In this document: positions 62,548-64,000 of the stretch, piece by piece
Position numbering within the stretch: position 1 is the first letter of the stretch
Layout of the letters: every line of letters starts with the position of its first letter
DNA from: Caecitellus pseudoparvulus
Lineage: Eukaryota; Bigyra: Bicosoecida
Direction: 5' to 3'
Length of the DNA stretch: 64,000 nucleotides
Assembly: GCA_965644315.1 (NCBI GenBank)
Contig: CBFFRQ010000043.1
Span: 620,001-684,000 of the forward strand
Notes under the pieces: model-generated
Database searches by the model: none
What the model was told of the DNA's origin: nothing
The model's input: only the letters and a program-made list of their open reading frames with translations
Made by a program: the position numbers and the translations under genes

Positions 62548-63607
62548 CGCCCTCGGTGGCTGAGGGCGGACTCTGCGCTGCTTGCCGCAGAGCGGGGCCC
62601 AGGGCCAGCAGGAGGCTCTGCAGGCCGTAGGCGGGTCCAAAGGCCATGTCGTGCCAGTAGTTCACGGCGATGGTGGGGCCCACCTGGGTCACCTGGTGGT
62701 ACCAGCCAGCAGGCAGGTACAGCACCTCCCCAGCCCGCACATGCACTGTGACGGGGTGGGTGTGCGCAGGCCAATTACCGCCCTCTGCGCAGCTGCCCAG
62801 CACACCCACATCAATCCAAGACACATGTACACCGCTCTCCTCGCCTTGCGCCACATACCATGTGCCGTCTGCACGGCGACGGTACTGCCCCGCCGGCACA
62901 CTGCGCTCCGGCAGCCATGGTGCGTCTCCAGGCGGGAGGAGGGTGAAAACTTTGCAGCCAGTGACGACCGCATACAGGTTTTCGTACGGGTCCTTGTGCA
63001 GGGTGCTGGTGGAGGCGCCAGTGCCTACCCACAAGTTGATGGCGTCTGGGTCATTGCCAAAGGCTACCCCGCCGATGTCCAGGCGCGCGTCAATGTCAGG
63101 GAGGAGGAAGGGGAACTCCTTCCGCAGGCAGTCGTCCTGGGCAGACAAGTACACGATTTGCGTGCCTGGAGAAGGAGCGTCGCCTTGCGTGCCGATGGCT
63201 TCCAGCGCCTGCGCCAGCGGCATCTGGGAGACTTCTGGCGTGGCGAAGGTGCTGCAGGGGCCGGCGCTGCTCAGTTCGCAGGCGCCCGAGGCGTCAGGTT
63301 CGCCTGTGGACACGATGGCATCAGCCAGGCCATTCGGAGTCGTGTTCACAGACACGGTGTGCTCTCCAAACTCAGCAGCCAGCGCCTGCAGGGACCAGCG
63401 CTGCAGGGCGGGCCAGTGGTCAATCACGCCTGTGAGCACTGCTGGCCGGTTCATCGCGACGTGCTGCCGCATGAAGTGCAGCATGCCATCTGCAGAGCTT
63501 GTATCAATACGTGGCACCGCTTTCATGGCTGAGAAGCTGCCCACAAAGTCCTCCAAGGCCTCCAAGGCGCCGCCAAGCTCGGCGCCTTGCTGCGGAAATT
63601 GCGCCAT
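62453..63607 (-). CDS. JMJD7: JMJD7-like JmjC dioxygenase
   Basis: A single exon of 384 residues starting MAQFPQQGAEL; an in-frame upstream ATG exists (about 63646). JMJD7 is a 2-oxoglutarate/Fe(II) (3S)-lysyl hydroxylase acting on DRG GTPases; a protease role is also reported. Hallmarks are MNRPAVLTGVIDHWPALQRW, the facial-triad HxD in TSTLHKDPYENLYAVV (about residue 205), the distal His in RAGEVLYLPAGWYHQVTQ, and IAVNYWHDM. These correspond closely to the human protein. A Ser/Gly-rich insertion lies before the core, and the last about 45 residues are low complexity. The C-terminal coding end overlaps the convergent WD-repeat gene. A CRATTTCCG copy codes for residues 3-5. Confidence 0.9.
   Translation of the reverse strand: MAQFPQQGAELGGALEALEDFVGSFSAMKAVPRIDTSSADGMLHFMRQHVAMNRPAVLTGVIDHWPALQRWSLQALAAEFGEHTVSVNTTPNGLADAIVSTGEPDASGACELSSAGPCSTFATPEVSQMPLAQALEAIGTQGDAPSPGTQIVYLSAQDDCLRKEFPFLLPDIDARLDIGGVAFGNDPDAINLWVGTGASTSTLHKDPYENLYAVVTGCKVFTLLPPGDAPWLPERSVPAGQYRRRADGTWYVAQGEESGVHVSWIDVGVLGSCAEGGNWPAHTHPVTVHVRAGEVLYLPAGWYHQVTQVGPTIAVNYWHDMAFGPAYGLQSLLLALGPALRQAAQSPPSATEGVSGQAGGGQAREHLPASAAAAVLPAAPLSRG
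63593..63601 (-). promoter_or_regulatory. CRATTTCCG motif (CAATTTCCG)
   Basis: Copy 6 bp downstream of the A of the JMJD7 start codon, coding for Gln-Phe-Pro. Confidence 0.3.
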
Positions 63608-63970
63608 GCCCACCCCTTTCACTCTGGCATGCTCATCGTGCAGCATATGCAGCAAACAGGCTTGACAAGTATGGTGCAAGGTTTGTTAGCAAAGTGAGGG
63701 GCGGAAATTTACAGCGCAGCCATGAGCCCTGCAGCGCTGTGGGCCGGGGCAGCTCGGTTTACCCCGCTTTGCTGGCGGGCCTGCACCGTGCAGCACAGTG
63801 AACGCAACGAAGACGGCCCACCAAAACACCACCCCCCCATGTGAATGCACGCTGAGGAAGGAGCGCTGCACTGCATCGGACCCACCTGCTGCGCTTGCAC
63901 TGCTCAGCAGTGCCCCTGCAGCAAGCTGCCTGCAAGGTGAACTGCACCACCCTTTTGACTGCACGTCAAG
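63608..63970. other. Intergenic at right end
   Basis: About 360 bp upstream of JMJD7. No coding or RNA signal seen. Confidence 0.35.
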
Positions 63971-64000
63971 ATGTCGGCAGCGCCCCCTGCACCCGGGCCA
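63971..64000 (+). CDS. Possible 5' end of a further gene (partial)
   Basis: An ATG at 63971 opens ten codons (MSAAPPAPGP) to the window edge. The A-rich context before it (CGTCAAG) and the divergent arrangement with JMJD7 fit a gene start, but ten codons cannot prove it. Confidence 0.25.
   Translation, partial: MSAAPPAPGP

Overview
This is a nuclear window from a compact, very GC-rich eukaryotic genome. I conclude this from the many short spliceosomal introns (mostly 60-110 nt) that join conserved proteins in frame, the cytosolic-type nucleolar and nuclear-pore proteins, and an exact 120-nt 5S rRNA gene with a Pol III T-run. The lineage cannot be fixed from the sequence alone. The mix is that of a free-living protist: an EF-hand protein that looks flagellar, the animal/oomycete-type kynurenine enzyme HAAO, a MESD-like ER chaperone, a group-XII-type phospholipase A2, JMJD7 and a CCT-domain protein.

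Layout: 1-12.1 kb is one enormous UTP20 gene (minus strand, running off the left edge). 12.5-18.1 kb holds a DOT1-like methyltransferase (+) and NOC1/MAK21 (-). 18.5-25.2 kb holds SRR1-like, an EF-hand protein, an unrecognised gene and a tandem acetyltransferase (all +). 25.3-31.4 kb is a 2,003-residue CHAT protease / NB-ARC / TPR protein (-), head-to-head with a secreted saposin/canopy-like protein (+, 31.6-32.5 kb). 32.5-38 kb has a small membrane protein, a 1,219-residue type I membrane protein in a less GC-rich island, and about 1.2 kb with no gene I can support. 38-46.9 kb holds HAAO, MESD-like, MRNIP-like, RAE1 with an added GLMG-repeat arm, a coiled-coil protein, phospholipase A2 and frataxin. 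47.2-57.5 kb holds an RBM26/27-like RNA-binding protein, a CCT-domain protein, mitochondrial uL22, cytosolic Phe-tRNA synthetase beta, a zeta-toxin-like kinase and RER1. 57.5-64 kb holds a T1/BTB protein, 5S rRNA, a WD-repeat protein and JMJD7.

Most genes are housekeeping and are not an operon-like pathway. Ribosome production is well represented (UTP20, NOC1, 5S rRNA, uL22m), as are secretory-pathway proteins (RER1, MESD-like, saposin-like, PLA2). The most unusual items are the NLR-like CHAT-NB-ARC-TPR protein and a recurrent motif, CRATTTCCG. It occurs 11 times, in both orientations, always within about 600 bp of a predicted start codon and often inside early introns. The methionine-based GLMG repeat fused to RAE1 is also unusual. 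Introns favour the donor GTGCGT. Exon joins were worked out by hand from frame, splice dinucleotides and remembered family similarity; none has been checked by alignment or RNA data.
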